Notes under the pieces: generated by a model
The model's database searches: none
What the model saw: only the letters and a program-made list of their open reading frames with translations
What the model was told of the DNA's origin: nothing
Source of the DNA: Maribacter sp. BPC-D8
Lineage (GTDB): Bacteria; Bacteroidota; Bacteroidia; Flavobacteriales; Flavobacteriaceae
Direction: 5' to 3'
NCBI RefSeq assembly: GCF_035207705.1
Contig: NZ_CP128187.1
Coordinates: 1,860,001-1,924,000, forward strand
DNA: 64,000 bases
Position numbers and translations under genes: made by a program
Shown here: positions 28,622-37,600 of the stretch, piece by piece
Numbering within the stretch: the first letter of the stretch is position 1
How the letters are laid out: every line of letters begins with the position of its first letter

Positions 28622-29773
28622 TCAACCAGGTGGTACCCGATCTTATTGGAACAGCTTAGAACTTCTTAAAAATGGTCATAAGGTTACCGTAATATCTTTA
28701 GGTAAAAAAAACAAAAAAGATTTGAGCGAAAAACTGTAGATGGTATTGATGTCATCTATGTTAGAGTGCCATATTCGCAAACCATGAGTATTGCATCTAG
28801 ACTAAAATCGTTTTTGCATTTTATGTTCTTCTCTACATATTTAGCGTTAAAAGAAAAAAATATAGATTTTGTAATTGCCACCTCTACCCCACTAACAATT
28901 GGGTTTCCGGCTTTGGTTTTGAAAAAATTTAAAAAAATACCTTACTTATTTGAGGTTAGAGATTTATGGCCAGAAGTTCCTATTCAAATGGGGGGTCTCA
29001 ATAATAAAACTGCTATTAAGCTTGCTAAATGGTTTGAACGTAGTATTTACAAAAATGCCTCTCATGTCATTGCCCTATCACCAGGTATGCAAGATGGAGT
29101 TTTAAAAGTAGGCACACCTGATAGTAAAGTTAGCATGATACCTAACATGGCTAAGATTGACGCATTTTGGTCTAGAGAACCGAATATGGCTCTTATGCAG
29201 GAATTAAATATAAGTGAGGAAACCTTTAAGGTTATTTACTTTGGTGCTTTAGGGCAAGCTAATGCAATAGAATATATTTTAGAAACAGCTCATCTTTTAA
29301 AAGAAAATAAAACAATTGAGTTTTTATTTATAGGCAGTGGCCCTGGGAAAGAATTAATTGAAAATTACCATACTAAAGATGGTTGTAACAATGTAACTTA
29401 CTTAGGTTTTTTTAATATGGAGAAAACCTCTGAAATTGTAAATTTATGTGATATATCATTAGTCACTTTTAGTAATATACCAATACTAGGCACTAACTCA
29501 CCTAACAAATTATTCGATTCTTTATCTGCCGAAAAACCTATTATTGTTAATTCTAATGGATGGACAAAAGATTTGGTAGAAAAGCATAATTGTGGTGTTT
29601 ATGTTGATCCAGAATCGCCTAAAGAATTTGCTGAAAAGTTAATTGCATTACAAAAAGAGCCAGAAAAACTAAAGGTTATGGGCAAAAACTCAAGAAAGTT
29701 AGCAGAGACAGTTTACGATAAATCTCTGCTTTGCAAACAATTTGCTGCCGTCATAGATTCAATTAAAATTTAG
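28581..29773 (+). pseudogene. GT4-family glycosyltransferase (WbuB-like) split by a -1 frameshift
   Basis: From ATG 28581 the frame reads MNILYLHQYFTTPDQPGGTR, the classic start of this GT4 group, but stops at TAG 28737-28739 after 52 codons. The frame shifted by one base then reads FERKTVDGIDVIYVRVPYS and continues to 29773 with FEVRDLWPEVP, ALSPGMQDGV and the C-terminal donor domain. One extra A in the A8/A6 runs at 28704-28718 would restore a 397-residue protein of normal length. The rest of the gene looks undamaged, so this is a recent mutation, a phase-variation OFF state, or a sequencing error. A GTG at 28766 could start only a truncated protein lacking the acceptor domain's first strands. 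Confidence 0.9.
28704..28718 (+). repeat. Adjacent poly-A runs (A8, C, A6) at the glycosyltransferase frameshift
   Basis: Eight A at 28704-28711, one C, then six A at 28713-28718. Such runs are slippage-prone, and a one-base change here accounts exactly for the broken frame. Confidence 0.9.
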
Positions 29774-29800
29774 TGATTTTATAATACTTAAAATTAAAAA

Positions 29801-30418
29801 ATGTACCCAATTTTTAAACGCTTATTTGATATTATCTTATCCTTAATAGGTCTTATATTGTTATTTCCTATTTTATTAATAGTTGCCCTTATATTGACCA
29901 TAGATTTCAAAGACACTCCCTTCTTTACTCAAAAAAGACCAGGAAAAAATGAAAAAGTATTCAAGGTTTTAAAATTTAAAACCATGAATAATAAGAAAGA
30001 TGAGAATGGTGAGTTATTAGCAGATTCAATTAGACTAACTCCGCTTGGAATTTTTGTTCGAAAAACATCTATCGACGAACTACCACAGTTAATTAATGTT
30101 TTAAAAGGTGATATGAGTCTTATTGGTCCGCGACCATTATTAGTTAAATACCTCCCTTTTTATAAACCCGAAGAGAGAATTCGGTTTTCAGTTAGACCTG
30201 GCATTACCGGTTTAGCCCAAATAACTGGTCGTAATTACATGAGTTGGGACGAAAAATTTCAAAAAGACATTTACTACGTTGAACATTTAGGTATTATACA
30301 AGATGTTCAAATATTCTATAAGACTTTAATTAAAGTATTTAAAACCTCTGATGTGGAACTGGATCAAAGTTCTTATATGGCGGACCTTGATATTGAAAGA
30401 AAACATTTATTCAATTGA
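29801..30418 (+). CDS. PglC-like initiating sugar-phosphate transferase
   Basis: The 205-residue protein is a monotopic bacterial sugar transferase: one N-terminal hydrophobic helix (IILSLIGLILLFPILLIVAL), then FFTQKRPGKNEKVFKVLKFKTM, KTSIDELPQLINVLKGDMS with the catalytic Asp-Glu, and IGPRPLL. Its short form, lacking the extra N-terminal helices of WbaP, matches PglC/PilB-type enzymes that use UDP-diacetylbacillosamine or similar. It should start the repeat unit by moving the sugar phosphate to undecaprenyl phosphate. It is the last gene before a new promoter. The PglF/PglE-type enzymes elsewhere in the locus fit as suppliers. Confidence 0.93.
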   Translation: MYPIFKRLFDIILSLIGLILLFPILLIVALILTIDFKDTPFFTQKRPGKNEKVFKVLKFKTMNNKKDENGELLADSIRLTPLGIFVRKTSIDELPQLINVLKGDMSLIGPRPLLVKYLPFYKPEERIRFSVRPGITGLAQITGRNYMSWDEKFQKDIYYVEHLGIIQDVQIFYKTLIKVFKTSDVELDQSSYMADLDIERKHLFN

Positions 30419-30444
30419 AATGGTATAAAGAAATGGTATTTTTG
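30415..30444 (+). promoter_or_regulatory. Promoter for the ATP-grasp/HAD pair
   Basis: TTG at 30415-30417, overlapping the stop of the PglC-like gene, and TATTTTTG at 30437-30444 are separated by 19 bases, a good match to the Bacteroidota -33/-7 promoter. It implies that the next two genes have their own transcription start. Confidence 0.65.
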
Positions 30445-30535
30445 ATTATATGTCAAAATGTCCTTAAGAATTATATCTTTTTATTATCGCCCACAATATT
30501 TACATAAAATAACTTAACCAAGACAAAACTGTAAA

Positions 30536-31507
30536 ATGAACAATATTTTAATTACATCCGCAGGTCGAAGGGTTTCTTTGGTCAAGTTTTTTAAAAAAGA
30601 ATTAAAAGCAATATTTCCAGAAGCTAAAGTTTATGGTTCAGACATGGACCCAAATTTATCGTCAGCATGTATGGTAGCCGATGATTATTTTGAAATGCTT
30701 CATTCAAATCATGAAGATTATATAGATACATTAATTAAAAAATGTAATGAATTAGGTATTTCTTTGATTATACCAACTATAGATACATCTGTATTACCAC
30801 TAGCGCAAAACAAAAAATTACTTTCAGAAAATAATATTACTGTAGTGGTTCCCGATGAGGAGTTTATAGCACAATGTAGAGATAAACGTATGATTCATGA
30901 TTTCTTTGAATCTAAAGGAATTAATGTAGCTGAAGAATACTCTAAAAATAATTTTCAACTACCAATTTACATAAAACCATATGACGGCAGTAGTAGTATT
31001 GATAATTTTCTTATAAAAGATAAAGACGAATTAACAGAATACCATTATGAAAACAAAAAACTTATGTTTTTAGAATACTTGGATCATAATTTATATGACG
31101 AGTTTACATGTGACCTTTATTATACCAAAAATGGTAATTTAAGATGTGCGGTACCTAGACAACGATTATTAGTAAGAGCAGGTGAGGTAAACAAAGGAAT
31201 TACTAAAAGAAATGAGTTGGTACCTTTTATAAAAAAACAGTTAAAACAATTAGTTGGTATTCGAGGCTGTCTAACTGTTCAGTTCTTCATGCATAAAGAA
31301 TCTAAAGAAATTTATGGTATTGAAGTAAATCCGAGATTTGGTGGCGGTTACCCATTAACTCATAGTGCAGGAGCAAATTATGTACAATGGATTTTGAAGG
31401 AATATTTGTTAGGAGAAGATTTAACCGGTTACTTCGATGAATGGGATGAAGATTTACTTATGTTACGTTATGATGCTGAAGTACTAGTTCATGAATATAA
31501 AGATTAA
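30536..31507 (+). CDS. ATP-grasp ligase of unknown substrate
   Basis: The 323-residue protein has an N-terminal Rossmann-like domain (ILITSAGRRVSLVKFF, YGSDMDPNLSSACMVAD), a central part with PIYIKPYDGSSSIDNF, and the ATP-grasp metal-binding segment YGIEVNPRFGGGYPLTHSAGANY. These features resemble CarB-like and PylC-like single-chain ligases that activate a carboxylate with ATP and join it to an amine. In a locus rich in uronic acids it might amidate a sugar carboxyl with an amino acid, or activate an amino acid for an acyltransferase; both are inference. It overlaps the following HAD gene by 17 bases and has its own promoter. Confidence 0.85.
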   Translation: MNNILITSAGRRVSLVKFFKKELKAIFPEAKVYGSDMDPNLSSACMVADDYFEMLHSNHEDYIDTLIKKCNELGISLIIPTIDTSVLPLAQNKKLLSENNITVVVPDEEFIAQCRDKRMIHDFFESKGINVAEEYSKNNFQLPIYIKPYDGSSSIDNFLIKDKDELTEYHYENKKLMFLEYLDHNLYDEFTCDLYYTKNGNLRCAVPRQRLLVRAGEVNKGITKRNELVPFIKKQLKQLVGIRGCLTVQFFMHKESKEIYGIEVNPRFGGGYPLTHSAGANYVQWILKEYLLGEDLTGYFDEWDEDLLMLRYDAEVLVHEYKD

Positions 31508-32141
31508 CGAGGATACAGCTTTAATTTTTGATTTAGATGATACTTTATATAATGAACTGTCATTTCTTAAATCTGCGTATTGGGATATCTGTTTTAACTT
31601 AAAACCAGAACAAGCAAAATCACTATACAATCAAGTATTTTCTTTATATAGAAGTGGGAAAAACCCTTTCTTGTTTCTCTCTAAAACCTTTAGTATTCCC
31701 ACAGAACATCTATTAAAAAAGTATAGAAATCATATTCCTACTATAGAACCTTTCCCTGGAGTAATGGACACTATAAAAATGGTTAAAGCAAATAAAGGAA
31801 AACTTGGTATTGTTACTGATGGTCGTGAAATTACCCAAACAAATAAATTGAAATCGTTAGGTATATTTCAGCATATGGACTACTGCGTGATATCTGAAAG
31901 TTTAGGTAGTGAGAAACCTAATCCGGCAAATTTTCAAAAAATAGAAAATGAACTTAAAGTAGAAACTTATTATTATTTTGGTGATAATTTTAAAAAAGAT
32001 TTTATAGCTCCACGTAAAATGGGATGGCATACAGTTGGTTTAATCGATAATGGCATGAATATACATTCCAATTCTCATAATTATCAAGAGAATAGACCAG
32101 AGTATCTTATACAGTCTTTTCTGGACATAAATATTACCTAA
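31491..32141 (+). CDS. HAD-family phosphatase
   Basis: The 216-residue protein has motif I FDLDDTLYNE, motif II GIVTDGRE, the Lys in GSEKPNP, and motif IV YYFGDNFKKDF, so it is a complete HAD hydrolase with a small helical cap. It should hydrolyse a small phosphorylated metabolite. It starts inside the end of the ATP-grasp gene, so the two are translationally coupled and probably act in one pathway. The substrate is unknown; a sugar phosphate or an acyl phosphate is possible. A strong two-way terminator follows. Confidence 0.87.
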   Translation: MNIKINEDTALIFDLDDTLYNELSFLKSAYWDICFNLKPEQAKSLYNQVFSLYRSGKNPFLFLSKTFSIPTEHLLKKYRNHIPTIEPFPGVMDTIKMVKANKGKLGIVTDGREITQTNKLKSLGIFQHMDYCVISESLGSEKPNPANFQKIENELKVETYYYFGDNFKKDFIAPRKMGWHTVGLIDNGMNIHSNSHNYQENRPEYLIQSFLDINIT

Positions 32142-32163
32142 AGCTATACAAACAAGTAGTTGA

Positions 32164-32209
32164 AAAATAAAAAGCTGTTATATGTTAAAATATAACAGCT
32201 TTTTATTTT
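32164..32209. terminator. Two-way terminator between HAD genes
   Basis: AGCTGTTATAT and ATATAACAGCT form the core stem, flanked by A-rich and T-rich arms on both sides. It can serve the plus-strand ATP-grasp/HAD unit and the converging minus-strand gene that ends at 32225. Confidence 0.9.
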
Positions 32210-32224
32210 AAACGAATTAAGTAG

Positions 32225-34279
32225 CTATGAAATTAGTTCTTTATTAAAGAATTTCTTTTTTAAATATCTATTTGCTTTTATGTAATAATAAGTAGAACTC
32301 ACCGTCCATCCTAACCAAGATAGTTTTTTATCGAATAAAAGAGGTTTCACTTTTACAAGGTATCGAAAGGTCTTTTCTGGACTCCAAATAAACTCTTTTA
32401 AGAGCTGAACTTTAGATTGTGAAAGTTGACTAGGGTCATAGACCATACCTACTTTATTGCCTCCAACATTCTGGTAAAAGCCTTTTGAAATCAATTGAAT
32501 AAACTTCAATTTTTTTCTATTAGTAAAAAGACCTAATCTTAATGCCAATGCTGTCATATAATCTTGAACCATGTTATCAGTATACGTAACCCCATCCAAT
32601 GAAGTAAGTAAGTTATCAAACTGACTATCCATAAACTGTTGTATCGGTGAAATAAACTCATCAAAGACCTTTTTCTCATTAGGTTCATGATATTCTATAG
32701 TAGGAGAATTAGGGTTGTCTTTATACCCTAATGTACTACCGTGCGGAGCAGCTAATAATTGTTCATATAATTGTCCGTTTGCTTGTAAAATATGATCCGA
32801 ATAATCCTTTTTAGGATAAACGGTAAAATTTAAACCGTATCTTCTAGTTTTACTTTCAATAGTATAAATTTCTCGTAAACCAATATAATATCCCGTAACC
32901 GGAACTTCACAATTTAAATATTGATAAATACATTCTTGCATAGTGCCTCCCCAACCGACATCTACTAAAGTCATACCATCAGATTTCAGGTCAACATTAA
33001 ATGATTTTAGATAGTTATTGAAAGCATCACGCTGTCCTACCCTATGAGTTTCATAAGCAAATTTAAAACGCTCGTTAACTCTTAATTTAGCAACTACTTC
33101 AGATTTACTAAAATTTTCTATTTCTTCATCTTTATTTACTCCAATTTCTGATGCAATAGTTAAGATATCATGCTCATCAATATTAAAAGAAGTTAAAAAT
33201 TGACCAGTCGACATTACATCATAGTTCTTTTTTATTGGGGCAAATTTTTCTTCTTCAATAGGCTTTAAGGAAACTTGTTTAGCAGAATGTCTAGATGCTT
33301 TAAAATAATGAGTTTTAATATAATCCTCTTCTCTTAGCCCATTAAATTCTTGATATGTATCAAATATCTGTTTTAAATAATGACCTTCTCGTGCTAAAAA
33401 GAATAAATCTTTAATTCCATTTCTTTTTGCTTCGGCATACAAACGTTCAGTAAAGAAGTAAAAATGAATAATGTATTCACTAAATGGAAAATCACTATTC
33501 TTACAAGCCTTTTCTGTTTTACTACAAACATTTTTAAATTCTGTACTAACACTACCAAATAAATTTTTCTTATTTCTAAATTTATGAGAATAGTGTTTTA
33601 AAAAATGTCCATTTAAACCATGTTTAGTAGCATTAACTACATCACTAATTTTATTATCACCCATCATAGCGGTATGCGTGGCTATCGAACCAGTTTTATC
33701 TAATACCAATGGGTAAATATTACCTGAACTTTCCTTACTTTTCTCTAAATCGCACGAAATAAAAACCTCATTGAAAATAGCTGTTATACCATGATGGTCT
33801 AATAACCTATTAATTATAGTTTTTGGCAAATGATAATCTGAAACTATATATATATTATAATTCTCCTCTTTTAAACTCTTAAGTCCATCAACCAAAGAAG
33901 TATTTAAAAATTGAACGGAAGTTTCACTTCTATAATCTGCTTCTTGAGTATAATAAAAAAATGTATTCCAGTCCCAGTTCAAATCATTCAAATTATCTGA
34001 ATTTACTAACCTGTGATAAACATCTTTCATTACCAGCTCGTAAGGTACCTCTACCTTACTAAGGTTCATATCTTCTGCTAACTTAGAAGTTGCGTCTGCC
34101 CTAATTTTAAATAAAGTACTTATGTCTATATGTAGTCCCAAATCTCTAATAAGAAATTTTGCCCAAATTCTATATACATAATTTGGATGAACCGAACGAT
34201 GAATCAAAGTGTCAAACAAGTCTGTAAAAACAGTCCTAATGGTAGAATTACTCTTAATTTTACGTATTGTATTGTTCAA
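32225..34279 (-). CDS. Large HAD-family protein of polysaccharide loci (COG5610-like)
   Basis: The 684-residue protein begins with a HAD domain: VFTDLFDTLIHR (motif I near residue 18), IYIVSDYHLP (motif II) and MMGDNKISDVVNA (motif IV). After about residue 270 comes a second, larger region with DLFFLAREGHYLKQI, VDVGWGGTMQECIY and GYYIGLRE, which I recognise only as the conserved C-terminal part of COG5610-type proteins. Such proteins occur in capsule and O-antigen clusters beside glycosyltransferases. The biochemical role is not established; a glycan phosphatase or transferase is plausible. It is transcribed towards the main locus and shares the two-way terminator. Confidence 0.75.
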   Translation of the reverse strand: MNNTIRKIKSNSTIRTVFTDLFDTLIHRSVHPNYVYRIWAKFLIRDLGLHIDISTLFKIRADATSKLAEDMNLSKVEVPYELVMKDVYHRLVNSDNLNDLNWDWNTFFYYTQEADYRSETSVQFLNTSLVDGLKSLKEENYNIYIVSDYHLPKTIINRLLDHHGITAIFNEVFISCDLEKSKESSGNIYPLVLDKTGSIATHTAMMGDNKISDVVNATKHGLNGHFLKHYSHKFRNKKNLFGSVSTEFKNVCSKTEKACKNSDFPFSEYIIHFYFFTERLYAEAKRNGIKDLFFLAREGHYLKQIFDTYQEFNGLREEDYIKTHYFKASRHSAKQVSLKPIEEEKFAPIKKNYDVMSTGQFLTSFNIDEHDILTIASEIGVNKDEEIENFSKSEVVAKLRVNERFKFAYETHRVGQRDAFNNYLKSFNVDLKSDGMTLVDVGWGGTMQECIYQYLNCEVPVTGYYIGLREIYTIESKTRRYGLNFTVYPKKDYSDHILQANGQLYEQLLAAPHGSTLGYKDNPNSPTIEYHEPNEKKVFDEFISPIQQFMDSQFDNLLTSLDGVTYTDNMVQDYMTALALRLGLFTNRKKLKFIQLISKGFYQNVGGNKVGMVYDPSQLSQSKVQLLKEFIWSPEKTFRYLVKVKPLLFDKKLSWLGWTVSSTYYYIKANRYLKKKFFNKELIS

Positions 34280-34669
34280 TTTTTTTGATTTTTATTTAAT
34301 AAATTAAATATTTGAAAGTTTGGCTTAAAAATACTGTACATATTTATAAATAATTTAATTACCAAATCTTAAGTACTTATATACCTCTTAATGACAAATT
34401 AAACCCTAAATAATAAGATTTAGTATAATTAATCGATAAAATAGTATAAATAACTGCACAAGGGATTTCTTACCTAATTATAGAATTATAATTTTAATAT
34501 TTTAAGTTCAAATGCAAAAAACACAAACCTAATTATTTGATAATGAGTATGTATTTACGATAATACTAGTCCCATTTTTAGAATTAATATTTTCGGCATA
34601 ATTTATTTAACCATAAATGCCGTATTTCTACTATATAGAAATACGGCATTTTTCTTAGATATTAGTAAC
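34280..34669. other. Intergenic region between two minus-strand genes
   Basis: This 390-base AT-rich gap holds the terminator of the giant gene at its right end and, presumably, the promoter of the COG5610-like gene at its left end. I find no exact TAnnTTTG box and no supported ORF. Confidence 0.5.
34615..34653 (-). terminator. Terminator of the giant secreted oxidoreductase gene
   Basis: AAATGCCGTATTTCTA and TAGAAATACGGCATTT form a perfect 16-bp stem with a 5-base loop, starting 17 bases past the stop at 34670. The T tail is better on the plus strand than on the minus strand, but no plus-strand gene lies nearby to use it. Confidence 0.8.
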
Positions 34670-37600
34670 TTATTTTCTCAAAATCATTCTTTTAGAAACT
34701 AGCTCTCCATTATTAAGAACTACAGTAACTACATAAACATCAGTGGTTAAAATTGCCAAATCAATAATGTAAGTTCCGTTTGTTGAAATTTCATCTGGAA
34801 GATATTGTCTGATTAACCTTCCTGCAGAGTCGTGCAATGTAAAACCAATAATATCATCTTCTGACACAATACCGTTCAATGTTATTTCTACATAATCTAT
34901 TGATGGATTGGGCGATAAAACCATATCTAATTCTACATCAAGCGGTGCATTATCCTCAACTGTAATAGTGATAGTTACGCTATCAGTTAAACCTTCTGCA
35001 TCTTCTACAGTTAAGGTAACCTCATATACTCCTGCTGTATTAAAGATATATTCTGGATCTACTTCAGAAGAAGTTCCTCCATCACCAAAGTCCCAAGCAT
35101 AAGAAATTACTTCTGTATCATCTACTGAAGCACTACCCACAAAAAGAACAGTTAGCGGAGCTTCACCTGAATCAATATCTGAACTAGCAATAGCTATAGG
35201 AGCTTCATTCTCAACAATACTCTCGCCGACAGTTATTGTCAAAGTAGTTGTATCCGATAATCCTTCTGTATCAGTTACTATTAAGCTTACCTCATATTCA
35301 CCTGCTGTGTTAAAGGTATACTCAGTATCTGCCTCTGTCGATGACCCTCCATCAACAAAATCCCAAGCGTAGCTAATTACACCAACATCATCTGTTGATT
35401 CACTACCTATAAACGAAACTGTTAGTGGCACTTCACCAGCAATAATATCAGCAGTCGCAATAGCTACAGGTGCTTCATTTTCTTCTATATTTTCTTCAAC
35501 TGTTATGGTTAACGAAGTAATATCCATTAAGCCATCTGCATCAGTTACCGTCAATGTAACCTCAAATACACCATTGGTTGAAAAGGTATATTCAGGGTCT
35601 GCTTCTGTTGACGTACCACCATCTACGAAATCCCAAGCGTAGCTAACTACACCCACATCATCAGTTGAAGTGCTACCTACAAATAAAATTGTCTGTGGTG
35701 CTTCACCAAAAATAACATCTGCACTGGCAATTGCTATTGGAGCTTCATTTTCTTCATTCACAGTTATCGTCAATGTTGTACTATGCGTTTGTCCTTCAGC
35801 ATCGCTTACAGTTAAAGTAACAGTATACTCACCGACCTCATCAAATACATGGACTGGGTTAATTTCATTTGAAATATCATCATCATCAAAATCCCAAGCA
35901 TACGTTACAACAGCATTATCATCTGTTGACCCACTTCCGTCAAATGAAACTGTAAGTGAAGCTTCACCTTCCAATACATCTGCGCTTGCTACCGCAACTG
36001 GAATACCATTTCCTAAAACTGTAATTGTAGCAGCAGAAGTATCTAATTTACCATCCGCATCAGTAACCGTCAAGGTAACATCATAAGTACCTGACTCTGA
36101 GTAAATATGAACTGGATTCGCTTCATTAGAGCTATTACCATCTCCAAAATCCCATGCATATGAAACAATACCATTGTCATCTATACTAGCAGAAGAATCA
36201 AAATCTACTTGCAGCTCATTAATTACGTAATCAAAACTACTTTCTGGAGCACCAGCATCTGGTAAATATTGAATTAATGTTGCTTTAGTCTCTGTAGCAC
36301 TATCGTCAATACTATTAGATATACCTCCTCGCCCACGTAAGTGAACACTAACAACATCATTTATTCCGTCACTATACACTTGAACACGAAGTCCATCAAT
36401 TTGTATAGGTGCCTGTTCAGAACTACCCCATTCGTAAATACCGGCATCAATCCAACCTCCAACGCCTTCATCTAAAATAACCCAATCATTACCTACACGG
36501 TAGCTAATTCTCCATAATGAATTTGGTTGCGGTTGATTTTCATAAACACCACCAAAAGTAATATAGTTTACAATTTTACGTGAAGCCCAGTCTACTTGCC
36601 ATTGAAAAGCGTCATCAACATCTGGTGTGCCTAAATTAACTCCAAAAGCTTCACCGAACTCATTATAATTTGTCCTTACAAAATAATCACCTCTTGATGG
36701 ATCATATAAAATAGATTGAACAGTACCTCGTGGATTTTCCACAGAACTACTTATAGTTGCATCTGGTAGTAATGCAATGTTTACACCTGCATTTGGTGAG
36801 TTGTCTGCGACATCACTTGTTACAATAATGGAAACAGAAACTTGGTCTGTTAATCCTTGTTCATCAGTTACAGTCAATGTTGCGGTATAATTACCTGCCA
36901 CTGTATAAATATAAGTCGGGTCTATCTCAGTTGATGTATTACCATCTCCAAAATCCCATTCATAAGACACCACAGCAACATCATCTGTAGAGTTACTTCC
37001 AACAAATTCTTCTGTAAGTGGTGCTGCTCCAGTGACTAAACTAGTTTCTATTTCTGCGACAGGCGCTTCATTTGCCGGAGCTCCTAGGTTAATTACCTGA
37101 GAAGAAGTATCACTATAACCTTCTGCATCGGTTACAGTCAAAGTAACTGTAAATGATCCTGAAGTAGGATAAATATTTGAAGGATTAGCATCTGTAGATA
37201 CATTACCATCGCCAAAATCCCATTCGTACAATATAATACCAACATCATCAGTACTAAGCGAGGAATCAAAATCTAATTGAAGGTTATCAACAGTAAATTC
37301 AAAAACACTCTCTGGCGCGCCAACTGGTGGTAAATATTGAATTAAAGTTGCCTTTGTTTCTGAAGCGCTATCATTTATAATGTTAGATCTACCACCACGA
37401 CCTCTTAAGTGTATACTGATTAAATCGTTAATTCCGTCACTATAAATCTGTACACGTAGGCCGTCTATGCTAATTGGAGTTTCTTCTGACCCACCCCATT
37501 CAAATATTCCGGAGTCAATCCATCCTCCGGTACCTTCTTCCAAAATGATCCATTCGCTACCTACTAGATAACTAATACGCCATAAAGAATTTGGTTGCGG

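Noticed and set aside
28704..28739. Programmed ribosomal frameshift in the GT4 gene
   Set aside because: The A runs could slip, but no downstream stem-loop or pseudoknot is visible and glycosyltransferases of this family do not use programmed shifts as far as I know; mutation, phase variation or sequencing error is simpler.
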